Positions 7,153 to 15,300 are shown, counted from the first letter of the stretch. The stretch is 21,212 nucleotides of DNA from JBKPHS01 sp046729975 (GCA_046729975.1 JBKPHS010000005.1:1-21212); one strand, 5' to 3'. Made by a program: numbers and translations. The notes: a model not told the origin generated them from the sequence alone.

Positions 7153-7926
7153 ATGATCTCGTCGATGTACCGCGAGTACCCGGCTCCCAAGGCGCTCGCA
7201 GGGTTGGTCGAGTGCTTTTGGCGGCACGAGCTCCTGGATGCCGCATCCGACCAGAGCGGCGTGATCCTGCCCGACGGACGCGTCGACGTAGTCTGGACGG
7301 GAGGCGGGCAGCCGCTTCTAGCCGGACCGCAGACCCGGTTCTTGCCGCGACCGCTCCAGCCGCCGTTCTCCGCGATCGGTGCGCGTTTCTACCCGGGCGT
7401 AGGTCCGCCACTGCTCGGCCTGCCGGCGTATGAGCTCGTAGACATGCATGTTCCGCTTACGGCGCTCGACACTGATCCTGCCGTGGCTCTGAGCGAGAGG
7501 CTCGCCTCGCTTGACGCCGCTCCGGGACAGGCGACGGTCGCAACCCTCAGCGACGCCCTCGTCAAGCTGGTGGATCGGGTCGAGACGCTAGATCCTCTTG
7601 TCCGCGGCGCCGCTCGCCTTCTCGACGCCTCCCGTACCACGGTCAGCCATATCGCGCACGAGCTGGCGCTGAGCGAAAGGCAGCTGGAACGGCGCTTTCG
7701 CGAGTCGGTTGGCTACGGGCCGAAGACGCTACACCGGATCCTGCGCTTCCGGCGCTTCCTCGCCGAGCTGTCGCAGCGCCGTGACGGCTCGGACGGTCTA
7801 GCCAGGATCGCCGCTACGGCCGGCTATGCCGATCAGGCGCACCTGACCCGTGAGAGCCGCCGGCTCTCCGGATTCAGCCCCTCGCAGCTCGACCAGCTAA
7901 GCGCCCGTTCGCCTTCAGGATCGTGA
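7153..7926 (+). CDS. AraC-family regulator with DUF6597-like N-terminus
   Basis: A 257-residue transcription regulator. Residues 5-105 match the DUF6597 sensor pattern: YREYPAPKALAGLVECFWRH, then ILPDGRVDVVWTGG and FSAIGARFYPGVGPPLLG. Residues 161-245 hold the two AraC helix-turn-helix units: VSHIAHELALSERQLERRF, and LARIAATAGYADQAHLTRE with the closing SGFSPSQL. ATG 7153 is the first start; ATG 7165 is possible. It is divergent from the VOC gene by 44 bases, the classic layout for a regulator controlling its neighbour and itself. The effector is unknown. Its last 53 bases overlap the end of the convergent toroid-protein gene. Confidence 0.9.
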   Translation: MISSMYREYPAPKALAGLVECFWRHELLDAASDQSGVILPDGRVDVVWTGGGQPLLAGPQTRFLPRPLQPPFSAIGARFYPGVGPPLLGLPAYELVDMHVPLTALDTDPAVALSERLASLDAAPGQATVATLSDALVKLVDRVETLDPLVRGAARLLDASRTTVSHIAHELALSERQLERRFRESVGYGPKTLHRILRFRRFLAELSQRRDGSDGLARIAATAGYADQAHLTRESRRLSGFSPSQLDQLSARSPSGS

Positions 7927-8779
7927 GCGCGCGAACGGTCACGTAACCGCGCCACTCGACGGCGGCCGCCGGCGAGAAGACCTTCCAGTCGACATCCCAT
8001 CCGCCGTCATCCCGCTGCCCGGCGGCGAGACGGTCCAGAAACGCCGTGACGACCTCCAACGCGAACAGCTCTCGCAGCGGGCTGTCGGGGCTGGGCGAGA
8101 AGTCGAGCAGCCGCAGCTCCTCCCCCTCTGCGCCGCCCTCCACGGGCAACGCGCCGGACTCGGGAATGAAGGGGCGCAGGCGCTCGAGCTCGCGAGCCGC
8201 ATCGGCGTCCTCCTCGGAGAGAGCGTCGAGGAACTGCAGGACGAAGCCAAACTCGTACGCGCCCCGCGGCCGGTCCAGACTGGCGATCTCTCCTTTGCAG
8301 TAATCCGTCGCACGGGCGAGCCACCGGTGCTCGGCAACGGCCGGATCGTGGTGGGCGACCCGGTGGGCGATCGCGCAGACGGCGCTCGTGATGTGCAGCG
8401 ACGACCGCGAGTGATCGGCACCGGCCCAGTGCGGCGCCGAGCCTGGCCCGTCGGCACCCGGCAGGGCGAACGGGAGGCCGCCGTCGGCGAGTGAGACCGA
8501 CTCGAGCCAGTCGCACAGCCTGGCGGCGAGCAGGCTGGTGGACGGTGCGATCTCCTCGAGGACCTCGAATGCGTGCAGGGCCCCCACGGGCTGGCTGCGC
8601 GGACCGCGGAGGTCGGGCTCGAGCGCCCAGCCGAAGCCGCCATCGCCATTCGCATACCCGCTCAGGGCGGCGACTGCGCCGTCCGCGTCGCCCTGCCCGA
8701 ATAGGAGGTCGAAGCGGCGGCGGTCGATCAGCCTCGCGTGGGTGTCCATGAACTCCGACGTCTCCTGAAGGTCGATCAT
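7874..8779 (-). CDS. Terpenoid-cyclase-like alpha/alpha-toroid protein
   Basis: A 301-residue protein with the GDGGFGWALEPDLRGP motif (residues 45-60), a second ADGGLPFALPG (98-108) and a third RDDGGWDVDWKVFSP (256-270). These Gly/Asp-Gly-Gly-aromatic elements are the QW-like turns of squalene-hopene cyclase and prenyltransferase barrels, so an alpha/alpha toroid is likely. No DxDD protonation motif or prenyltransferase metal site is visible and the length is half that of a cyclase, so I make no enzyme claim. ATG 8779 is the first start. ATG 8749 (MDTHARLIDRRRF) has a GGAG/AGGAG region before it and is a real alternative. No signal peptide. It is the last gene of the amidase-propeller-glycosylase run, and residues 285-301 overlap the AraC gene antisense. 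Confidence 0.8.
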   Translation of the reverse strand: MIDLQETSEFMDTHARLIDRRRFDLLFGQGDADGAVAALSGYANGDGGFGWALEPDLRGPRSQPVGALHAFEVLEEIAPSTSLLAARLCDWLESVSLADGGLPFALPGADGPGSAPHWAGADHSRSSLHITSAVCAIAHRVAHHDPAVAEHRWLARATDYCKGEIASLDRPRGAYEFGFVLQFLDALSEEDADAARELERLRPFIPESGALPVEGGAEGEELRLLDFSPSPDSPLRELFALEVVTAFLDRLAAGQRDDGGWDVDWKVFSPAAAVEWRGYVTVRALTILKANGRLAGRAARG

Positions 8780-8849
8780 GGGCCGGAGGCTGCCGCACCT
8801 TTCGCAGGCGGTCTTGAAGATTCCCGACGTCCTGGGTCCGAGGCGCGTA

Positions 8850-9635
8850 TCAGTGGGGTATTCGCTGCTCGCGCGGGCACCAGCAGGCCGTTCGGCCGGC
8901 CACCGTGGTGCGACGCAGCCTGGCGTCGCAGTGCGGGCAGCGAGCGCCGCGCTTGTCGCGAACGCCGGTGAGCCAGCCGGGCTCCGTGGGGATTCGCGCC
9001 CTGCGGTTGGAGGTCGCGATCACGTAGTGGAGCTCGCGGCTGAGGCTGTCGAGCCGCCGCCGCGAGAGGCCGCTTGCGCTTCGGCTCGGATGGATCCGCG
9101 CGCGCCACAGCACCTCGTCCGACAGGAGGTTGCCGATGCCCGCGATCAGCCGCTGGTCCATCAGCGCCGCCTTTATTCCGCCCCGGCGACGCAACAGTAG
9201 CTCGCCGAGCTGCTCGCGATCCACGGTCGTCGCATCCGGGCCGAGCGGCCCGGTCACATCCTCGATGCTGACGCCCGGGCGCGCCAGCCACACGCCTCCG
9301 AACTTGCGCATGTCCCGGTAGCGGAGCTCACCGCCGTCCAGCTCGAACACGATCCGGTCGTAAGGATGGAGCTCCCCACCGGCGGCCGTCCAGTGGAGCA
9401 GCCCGGTCATGCCGAAGTGGATCAGGACGCTCGGTCCCTCCGCCGGCGCGATCAGCCACTTGCCCCGGCGGGTAGGCCTCTCGAAGCGCCGTCCCGCCAG
9501 CGCGCGGCTCAGGGCCGGCCCGCTCGTGTTGCGGACGAGCGCGGCATCGCGCGCCCGCACGCTCCGTAGCCGTCTGCCTTCGGCGTAGCGGGCGAAGTAG
9601 CGGCGAAAGCCCTCCACGTCGGGCAGCTCCGGCAT
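8850..9635 (-). CDS. mutM: Formamidopyrimidine-DNA glycosylase (Fpg/Nei family)
   Basis: Base-excision repair glycosylase and AP lyase for oxidised bases. The 261-residue protein begins MPELPDVEGF; P2 is the Schiff-base nucleophile and E3 the general acid. K59 in RRGKWLI is the conserved lysine, HFGMTG (73-78) the void-filling loop, DMRKFGG (108-114) the Arg/Phe intercalating strand, and GIGNLLSDEVLW (166-177) the H2TH helix. The C-terminal zinc finger is C233-x2-C236-x16-C253-x2-E256: the fourth Cys is Glu, though C251 could substitute. Position 6 is Asp rather than the usual Glu. It may be an Nei-like paralogue rather than the main MutM. GGGGGGTGAT before ATG 9635 is a good ribosome binding site. 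It starts 15 bases after the propeller gene. Confidence 0.9.
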   Translation of the reverse strand: MPELPDVEGFRRYFARYAEGRRLRSVRARDAALVRNTSGPALSRALAGRRFERPTRRGKWLIAPAEGPSVLIHFGMTGLLHWTAAGGELHPYDRIVFELDGGELRYRDMRKFGGVWLARPGVSIEDVTGPLGPDATTVDREQLGELLLRRRGGIKAALMDQRLIAGIGNLLSDEVLWRARIHPSRSASGLSRRRLDSLSRELHYVIATSNRRARIPTEPGWLTGVRDKRGARCPHCDARLRRTTVAGRTACWCPREQRIPH

Positions 9636-9650
9636 GCCGGGATCACCCCC

Positions 9651-10568
9651 CTAGCGGGCCGCGCCGCGGTGCACCCGCTGCCAGTCCGGAATCGAGTCCG
9701 TGGCGGCGTTTTGCGTCAGCTGCGTCGGGTCCTTCCCGTTCGCGCGCATCGAGAAGATCTCGAAGTCCCCGTCGCGATTCGACGCGAACGCGATCAACCG
9801 GCCATCCGGCGACCAGGAGGCGTTGCGGTCGTCCGCCGGGTTCGGCGTCAGGTTGCGCGCCCCGCCGCCGCGCGAGCTGCTCACCCAGATGTCCTGCGTC
9901 CCGGCTCGGTTGCTCGTGAAGGCGAGCCGCTGGCCGTCAGGAGACCACGACGGGTTGAGGTCGGCGGCGGGATTCTCCGTGACGTTCCGCTGTTCCGAGC
10001 CGTCGGGTCGCATCAGGAACACGTCGGCGTCTCCTGTCCGGCTGCTCTCGAAGGCGAGCCAGCGGCCGTTCGGCGAGAACGCGACGACCGAGTCGACGCC
10101 CGGCGAGCTCGTGAGCTGAAGCGGCGCGCCTCCGCCGGCCGCTACGACGTAGACCTCGAAGTCGCCCGAGCGATCGCTGTTGAACGCCAGCATGCGCCCG
10201 TCCGGCGACCAGGCGGGGTTGAAGTCGCTGCCGGCGTCATTCGTCGCCTGGACGAGGTTCCCGCCGCCGACGTCCATGGCGTAGATCTCGAAGTCGCCGT
10301 CGCGGTTCGACATGAAGGCGAGCCGCGTCCCGTCCGGGGACCAGACCGGCTTGCGATCGCTCGCTGGGTCGCTGGTGCGCTGGGTCTGCCCCGAGCCGTC
10401 GGCGCGCATCGTGAAGAGCTCGAAGTCGCCGTCGCGGTCGGAGTTGAACGCGAGCAGGCCGTTGGCGCCCGGGAACGCGGCGTGCGACGGAGCCGCGAGG
10501 GCGAGCGTCGCGACGGCGGCGCACGCGCCGGCGAGCCGTCCGGTCCGTGACCTGCTCACCCGACCCAC
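9651..10568 (-). CDS. Secreted six-bladed TolB-like (PD40) beta-propeller
   Basis: A 305-residue exported protein. Residues 1-30 form a signal peptide: basic MGRVSRSRTGRLAG, hydrophobic Ala/Leu core, and cleavage near SHA-AFP. Residues 38-301 are six PD40 blades of exactly 44 residues each, with (L/I)AF at 38, 82, 126, 170, 214 and 258 and WSPDG-type turns at 76, 120, 164 (FSPNG), 208 and 252. Most blades also carry S(D/N)R.GDFE. There is no TolB N-terminal domain and no partner Pal/Tol genes, so it is a stand-alone propeller, probably a binding or scaffold protein outside the membrane. The first start is GTG 10566-10568; GTG 10557-10559 (VSRSRTGR) is an alternative. It lies 33 bases after the amidase stop. 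Confidence 0.88.
   Translation of the reverse strand: MGRVSRSRTGRLAGACAAVATLALAAPSHAAFPGANGLLAFNSDRDGDFELFTMRADGSGQTQRTSDPASDRKPVWSPDGTRLAFMSNRDGDFEIYAMDVGGGNLVQATNDAGSDFNPAWSPDGRMLAFNSDRSGDFEVYVVAAGGGAPLQLTSSPGVDSVVAFSPNGRWLAFESSRTGDADVFLMRPDGSEQRNVTENPAADLNPSWSPDGQRLAFTSNRAGTQDIWVSSSRGGGARNLTPNPADDRNASWSPDGRLIAFASNRDGDFEIFSMRANGKDPTQLTQNAATDSIPDWQRVHRGAAR
9666..10457 (-). repeat. Six in-frame 132-base coding repeats (44-residue blades)
   Basis: The propeller blades have identical length with no insertions, giving a 132-base coding period over 792 bases. The best matching pieces are the (S/N)RDGDFE and WSPDG segments. The DNA copies are diverged, so this is a protein-level repeat rather than a young tandem duplication. 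Confidence 0.85.
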
Positions 10569-10601
10569 CCTAACCCGGGTGGTACTGGTTCGGGCGCTGG
10601 G

Positions 10602-11918
10602 TCAGAAGCTGACGCTGACCTGCGGCGAGCACGTCGCCGTACCCGCTTCGCAGACCTTGTAGCCGTAGGTCCCGCTGCCCTTCCGGTTGATAGCGTCGGT
10701 GTGGAAGCCGTCGTTGGCGGTCGTGGCGGTCCTCACGCCGCTGCGAAAGACGTCAACGGTGCTCGAGCTGGCGCCGCTCCAGCTCAGGTCGACCCGCTGG
10801 AGTCCCTTGACCTTGTAGCCGCGGGCGCTGAGCGTGATCGCGGGCGGCGGCGGCGTGCCGCTGACCAGCGCGGCCACGCGGTCGCGGATCGAGGGCAGCG
10901 CGCCATAGAGCGAGCCGCCGGGGCACTCGGTCGCGTTCAGGTCACGGTGGCCGGCGATGTTCGGGAATGTCTTCTGCGACCCGTTCACAGGATTCGTGTA
11001 GAGGGCCGAGCCGTGGGGGTCGAGCGCGTGCCGCTCGGACTCCCAGGCCAGGAAGCGCTCGAGCGAGTCGCGGGCGGCCGCGGTCGGGGCCTGGCTCGTG
11101 AAGGTGCCGAGCAGCGCGACCCCGACCGTGCCGGAGTTGAAGCCCTGGGCATGTGCCGCGGTCACGCCGTTGCCTGCGGTGTCATCGCCGCTCGGGGACT
11201 CCCCGGGCGCGTACTGCCGCGAGAAGCGGCCCTCGTAGACCCTGCCCGACTCGTCGACGAGGAAGTTGTAGCCGATGTCCCCCCAGCCCTGGGTGACCGC
11301 GTGGTAGTAGTAGATCGACCTGATCGTGGCCGCCGGATTCGGGTCGTTGTTCTGCCCTGCGGTGTGGTGGACGATCAGCTTCTGCACCGGGTAGAACGCG
11401 GGCGGCCAGACCTCCTTGCCGGTCGAGTCGAAGCGGAGCGACTCGTCGGCTCCCCAGCCGGCCCTGTCGATCACCGCCGGCTGCGAGACGCTGGAGCGCG
11501 CCGGCGCAAGTCCGCCCCGGTCGCGCAGCGACAGCACCGCGACGTCGCGCAGGAAGCGGTCGGTCGCCACGCGCACGGCCCGCGCGCCGCGGACCGCGAT
11601 GACCGCTCCGTATGTCCGCCCGTCGCGCGCCTGCTCGCCCACCTCGTCGAGCTGGACCCGCCGCCACGGGCCGTAGCGACCGCTCTTGCGCTTGAAGGCC
11701 ACGCGGACGCTCGCGGCCTCGGAGCCGCGCCAGTGCACGGCGACGTGCGTCACTCCGGCGGCGAGCGCAAAGGTGCGCTTGCCGTTGACGGCCGCCGAGG
11801 CCTCATGGGCGGAGGTGCGTGCCGGCGCGCCGGCCGAAGCAGCGGCAGGAAGGGCGATCGCGGCCGCCACGAGGGCCGCCGCGAGCATGCGAAACAGGCG
11901 GTGGAGGGCGAGGGTCAC
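10602..11918 (-). CDS. Secreted N-acetylmuramoyl-L-alanine amidase, PGRP type, with FN3-like tail
   Basis: Cell-wall hydrolase that would cleave the MurNAc-L-Ala bond. The 438-residue protein has a signal peptide (residues 1-29, MTLALHRLFR then an Ala/Leu core). An N-terminal beta region (about 45-135) with VHWRGSEAASVRVAFKRKSG is typical of secreted actinobacterial PGRPs. The amidase domain (about 148-352) has zinc ligands H184 or H185 in IVHHTAG, H324 in GHRD and C332 in ECPG, plus Y217 in GYNF and T330; all catalytic residues are present. A PPPP linker leads to a beta-sandwich (360-438) with a likely C423-C430 disulfide (VCEAGTATC). GTG 11916-11918 gives a proper basic N-region; ATG 11886-11888 would lack it. 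The promoter lies almost on the start codon. First gene of a four-gene run. Confidence 0.92.
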   Translation of the reverse strand: MTLALHRLFRMLAAALVAAAIALPAAASAGAPARTSAHEASAAVNGKRTFALAAGVTHVAVHWRGSEAASVRVAFKRKSGRYGPWRRVQLDEVGEQARDGRTYGAVIAVRGARAVRVATDRFLRDVAVLSLRDRGGLAPARSSVSQPAVIDRAGWGADESLRFDSTGKEVWPPAFYPVQKLIVHHTAGQNNDPNPAATIRSIYYYHAVTQGWGDIGYNFLVDESGRVYEGRFSRQYAPGESPSGDDTAGNGVTAAHAQGFNSGTVGVALLGTFTSQAPTAAARDSLERFLAWESERHALDPHGSALYTNPVNGSQKTFPNIAGHRDLNATECPGGSLYGALPSIRDRVAALVSGTPPPPAITLSARGYKVKGLQRVDLSWSGASSSTVDVFRSGVRTATTANDGFHTDAINRKGSGTYGYKVCEAGTATCSPQVSVSF

Positions 11919-11929
11919 CGGCTTTCGAC

Positions 11930-11957
11930 GCTATACGCGGTGCCCGGGTCCCGTCAA
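11930..11957 (-). promoter_or_regulatory. Sigma70-like promoter of the amidase run
   Basis: On the minus strand TTGACG (complement of 11952-11957) is followed after 16 bases by TATAGC (complement of 11930-11935). Transcription would begin near 11923, only about five bases before the GTG start at 11918, so the mRNA would be leaderless or nearly so. No Shine-Dalgarno is seen, which agrees. Confidence 0.5.
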
Positions 11958-12002
11958 CCCCGAGTTGAAGGACTCGCTCTGCGGGCCGCGAAACCCGGGG
12001 CG

Positions 12003-12368
12003 ATGGCGACCGTCGAGGTCTCGCGGACACTCGTTAAATCGCCGCCTGAGCTGTGGGCGGAGCTCGAGGGCGACTGCCTCTCGAGGGCCGTGGGCGACGT
12101 GAAGATCACCGCCACGGAGCCCGAGCGTGCGCTCAGGTGGGAGGCGGAGGGCGCCTCCGGAACCGCCGTGCTCGAGCCGGCCGGCTGGGGCACGAAGCTG
12201 ACGCTGACGGCCCAGATCGAGGAGCAGGTGGCGACGCTCGGCTTCTGGGCGCGAATGCGCGGAGAGGCCCCGCCCACGCCAACGCGCCCGGACATGGAGC
12301 GGCGGCTGGGCGAGCTGCTCGACGACCTCGGCTCCGCGCACCGCAAGCCGTTCGTGCGCGAGGACTAG
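12003..12368 (+). CDS. Small SRPBCC-like (START/polyketide-cyclase-like) protein
   Basis: A 121-residue protein starting MATVEVSRTLVKSPPELWAE. The order of elements fits the SRPBCC fold used for hydrophobic ligand binding: an N-terminal strand with 'V..S.ELWAEL', paired strands VKITATEPERALRWEAEG and GTAVLEPAGWGTKLTLTAQI, and a long C-terminal helix DMERRLGELLDDLGSAH. The first helix is short, so the fold assignment is tentative and the ligand unknown. The frame stays open far upstream to 10701 over the antisense amidase gene, but protein-like composition starts at ATG 12003, where GGGG precedes the start. It is divergent from the amidase (84 bases). Its stop lies ten bases from the stop of the convergent 1230-residue protein gene. 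Confidence 0.72.
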   Translation: MATVEVSRTLVKSPPELWAELEGDCLSRAVGDVKITATEPERALRWEAEGASGTAVLEPAGWGTKLTLTAQIEEQVATLGFWARMRGEAPPTPTRPDMERRLGELLDDLGSAHRKPFVRED

Positions 12369-12379
12369 GCGGACCGCCT
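12367..12379. terminator. Palindrome between convergent stop codons
   Basis: AGGCGG-A-CCGCCT fills the space between the SRPBCC-like stop and the stop of the large secreted protein. A second small inverted repeat, CTCAG-CGC-CTGAG, lies at 12378-12390. It could serve as a compact two-way terminator; no T-run is present, so this is only suggestive. Confidence 0.3.
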
Positions 12380-15300
12380 CAGCGCCTGAGTGTGAGCCGC
12401 CGGCTGAGCGTGAGCCGGTTGCCCGCGCTGTCGCTGATGACAGTACGCAGCGTGAGCCGGACCGAGCGCCGCTTCGCGAGCGCGCGCCGGGCACGGCGCT
12501 TGAATCTGACGACCGCGGTACGCGAACCGCCGGCGGGCAGGCCCGCCGTGGCGCGTCCTACCTCCACACTTCGGGCAAGCCCGACGCTGCGAGCGTCGCG
12601 CGCGGACAGGAGGAGTCGCAGGTCCGCCGCGCACGGCTCCGCACAGCCGATCCGGAAACGTAGGCCACGCGCGAGCGCGGTGCCAAGACGCGCGCTCCCG
12701 CCCCCGGTTACGGAGGCACCCATTACTGCAAGGTCGGGGAGAGGCACCAGCGGCGTACTCAGCTGTGTCTGCTGCTGCGCAGCCTGGTCCTGCTGGGTCG
12801 GTCCTGCAGCCCCCGCAACGGGAGCGATGGCCACTGTCCAGATCCGCTGCGCGGGAGTCGGGTCCGTGTTGCCGGCGGCGTCCGTGGCGCGAACCTCGAA
12901 GGTGTGCGGTCCATCCGCGAGGCCGGCGTAGGAAACCGGCGACGCGCAGCCCGAGAACCCGACCGAGTCGAGCTGGCACTGGAAGCTCGAGCCGCCCTCG
13001 TCCGCGTGGAACGTGAACGTCGCGGTTGTGGAGGACACGGTCCCCGACGGCCCCGAGTCGAGGATCGTGTCCGGCGGCGTCGTGTCGTCAGCGGTCAGGT
13101 CGATGGCGAACGTTGTGTCCTGGGGGCTCGTGCCGGTATTGCCCGCACTGTCCCCCTGCTGGGCCTGCGCGGTGTAGGTCCCCTCGTCCAGCGCGGGCGA
13201 CGGCGTGGTCGACCAGCTCGAGCCCGAACGTGTCGGCGTGAGCGTCTGGACGAGCGTGCCGCCGACGGCCGAGCCGCTGTAGATCTTTACGGTCACGGTG
13301 CTCGCGTCGCCTGTCGCGTTGCCCGCCGCGCCCGACAGAGTTGGCGTCGAGTCGTTCGTGGTGCTGCCGTCGGCGGGGGTGACGATCGTCACGTCCGGTG
13401 GGTTCGTGTCGACCGTGAAAGAGCGGGTCGCCGGCGTCGGATCGGTGTTGTTCGCCGCGTCCTTGGCCTCCACCTCGAACGTGTGCGGCCCGTCGGCGAG
13501 GGCTGGGCTGACCGTGTGCGGCGAGGTGCAGCCCGCGAAGGAGCCGGCGTCCACCACGTGGCACTGGAACGTCGAGCCCGCCTCGCTGGAGCTGAAGCCA
13601 AAGGTCGGGGTCGAGTCGTTCGTCGGGCCAGAGGGACCCGAGTTGATCGTCGTCTCAGGCGGCGTCGTGTCCGGCGCGGTGCACTGGACCTGCACCCGGA
13701 AGGGCACGATCTCGTTGCCCTGCCCGGTGTCGAACGCCAGCCGGAAGTCGACGAAAGAGCCGCATGGCACCTCGCTGTCGATCGCAGCCTGGAACGGGGT
13801 GCTGTTGCTGCCCGAACCGGAGGCCCCGATGTTCGGATAGGCCGAGGAGCCCTGGGTGATGGTCACCGCGGGAACTGGCGAGCTCAGCGTGCCGGTCACT
13901 CCGGTCGCGCCGACCGAGCTCGTGTTCTGCACCTGCTCGGTGATCTGCATCGTCTCCCCGGGCTCGGCCGTGCCGTCGCCGTCGCCCGTGCCCGGAGCCT
14001 CGGCCACCGTCGACGACTGATGCACGAGCTGGAGACTCGGCGAGCTGGAGACGTACGTGAACGCCTCGCCGTCGCCGGTGCCGCTGCTGTTGTCGGTCCA
14101 GGCCGGGAAAGCGGCGCCCTCGGTCGCGTCGAGCCCCTCGTAGTCGCCGTAGTCGTTTCCGAAGGTGCAGCATGGCTTGCTGCTGTAGTCGGAGGCTCCC
14201 GAGGACACCTTCGTCAGCGAGCCGAGCGTGTGCCCGCCGCCGCTCGGAGTGACCGAGCGGGCGTAGAAGTTCGTCGTCTGGCGCGTCGAGTCGTCCCGCG
14301 TCGAATAGAGGTCGGCCCATGCCTGGCCGCTCGTCTGGTCGACCGCCAGCCACGCGAACCAGTCGTCGGAGTTCGACTGGCCGCCGCCCTCGCCGTCCGT
14401 GATCAGCTTCGTGCCGACCGATGCCGACGGGCTCGTGGACGCCGGCAGCGCTCCCGCCGCTGAGCCCACGAAGCTGTCCCACGTGAGGTGCGTCGTCGCG
14501 GGTGCCAGGTTGTCGTCGCAGCGAGTGGAGCCGCTGCCCGGCCGCAGGTCGCTCCAGGTCACGTAGACGCGGCCGTTGCTGGCGCCGCCCGAGTGGTCGA
14601 CGTCGACCTGCGGCGTGGGCGCATCCCGTCCGCCGGGCTGCGCGACGATCGGGCACGCGAACGGGATCGGCTGGCCGCCGGTGCTGTCGAGCGTGGCGAT
14701 CGTCTGCGGCGTGCCCCAGCCCGCGGCGCTCGCGCAATTCTGGCTCGCCGGGTTGCACACGAGGCCGCGGATCGCGTTGTTCGACGAGTAGTCCCACCAG
14801 GTCGCGTAGACCTTCCCGTCAGGACCGACCGCGACGTCCGCGTAGATGTAGCTGCCGGTCGCGGGGGTCACGTCGACCGGCGCCGTCCAGTTGTCGGCGT
14901 TGTCGCAGTGGCCCGCGTTCGGGAACTTGCCGGGGAGCGTGCGCGTGTCGCACTGCGAGATGACGATGTTGATGCCGCCGGCGCTCGGCTCGTCCCAAAC
15001 CACGTACAGGCGGCCGTAAGTGGGGCTCGACGGCGAGTCGTCGATCGTCATCATCGGCTTGTCCTGCGTGCCGCTCGTGCGCTGCTGGAGGCCGACCGTT
15101 TGCGCCTGGAACGTGTTCGTCCCGGCGGCGATCCGGTTCACGACGATCCGGCTCGGGCGGGTGCCGCCGTTGCTCTGGGCCAAACCGCCGAACCAGATGT
15201 TGCCGAGGCTGTCCGAGGCGAACATCGGGTCGCAGCAGATGTTTCCGGACTCTGGCGAGCCCTCGCCGGGAGCGTCGAGCGACTCGGGAAGCACCCGCGA

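Noticed and set aside
7109..7411. Long N-terminal extension of the VOC protein
   Set aside because: It overlaps the AraC-type gene antisense and is low-complexity Arg/Ala; a Shine-Dalgarno and the fold support ATG 7108.
9669..10550. 293-codon plus-strand open frame opposite the propeller
   Set aside because: It mirrors the periodic propeller sequence and has no start signal or domain; the minus-strand frame explains the region.
9651..10568. Annotating the propeller as TolB of a Tol-Pal system
   Set aside because: The TolB N-terminal domain is absent and no tolQ, tolR, tolA or pal gene is nearby.
10701..12002. Long plus-strand open frame continuing upstream of the SRPBCC-like gene, antisense to the amidase
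   Set aside because: The composition is Arg/Ala/Gly/Val-rich with no domain sense, and the opposite strand encodes a complete amidase with all zinc ligands. Only the part from ATG 12003 reads as a protein.
12904..14463. 519-codon plus-strand open frame opposite the large secreted protein
   Set aside because: It is a shadow of high-GC codon usage; its translation is Arg/Ala/Gly/Val-rich without recognisable motifs, while the minus strand has a signal peptide and ordered domains.
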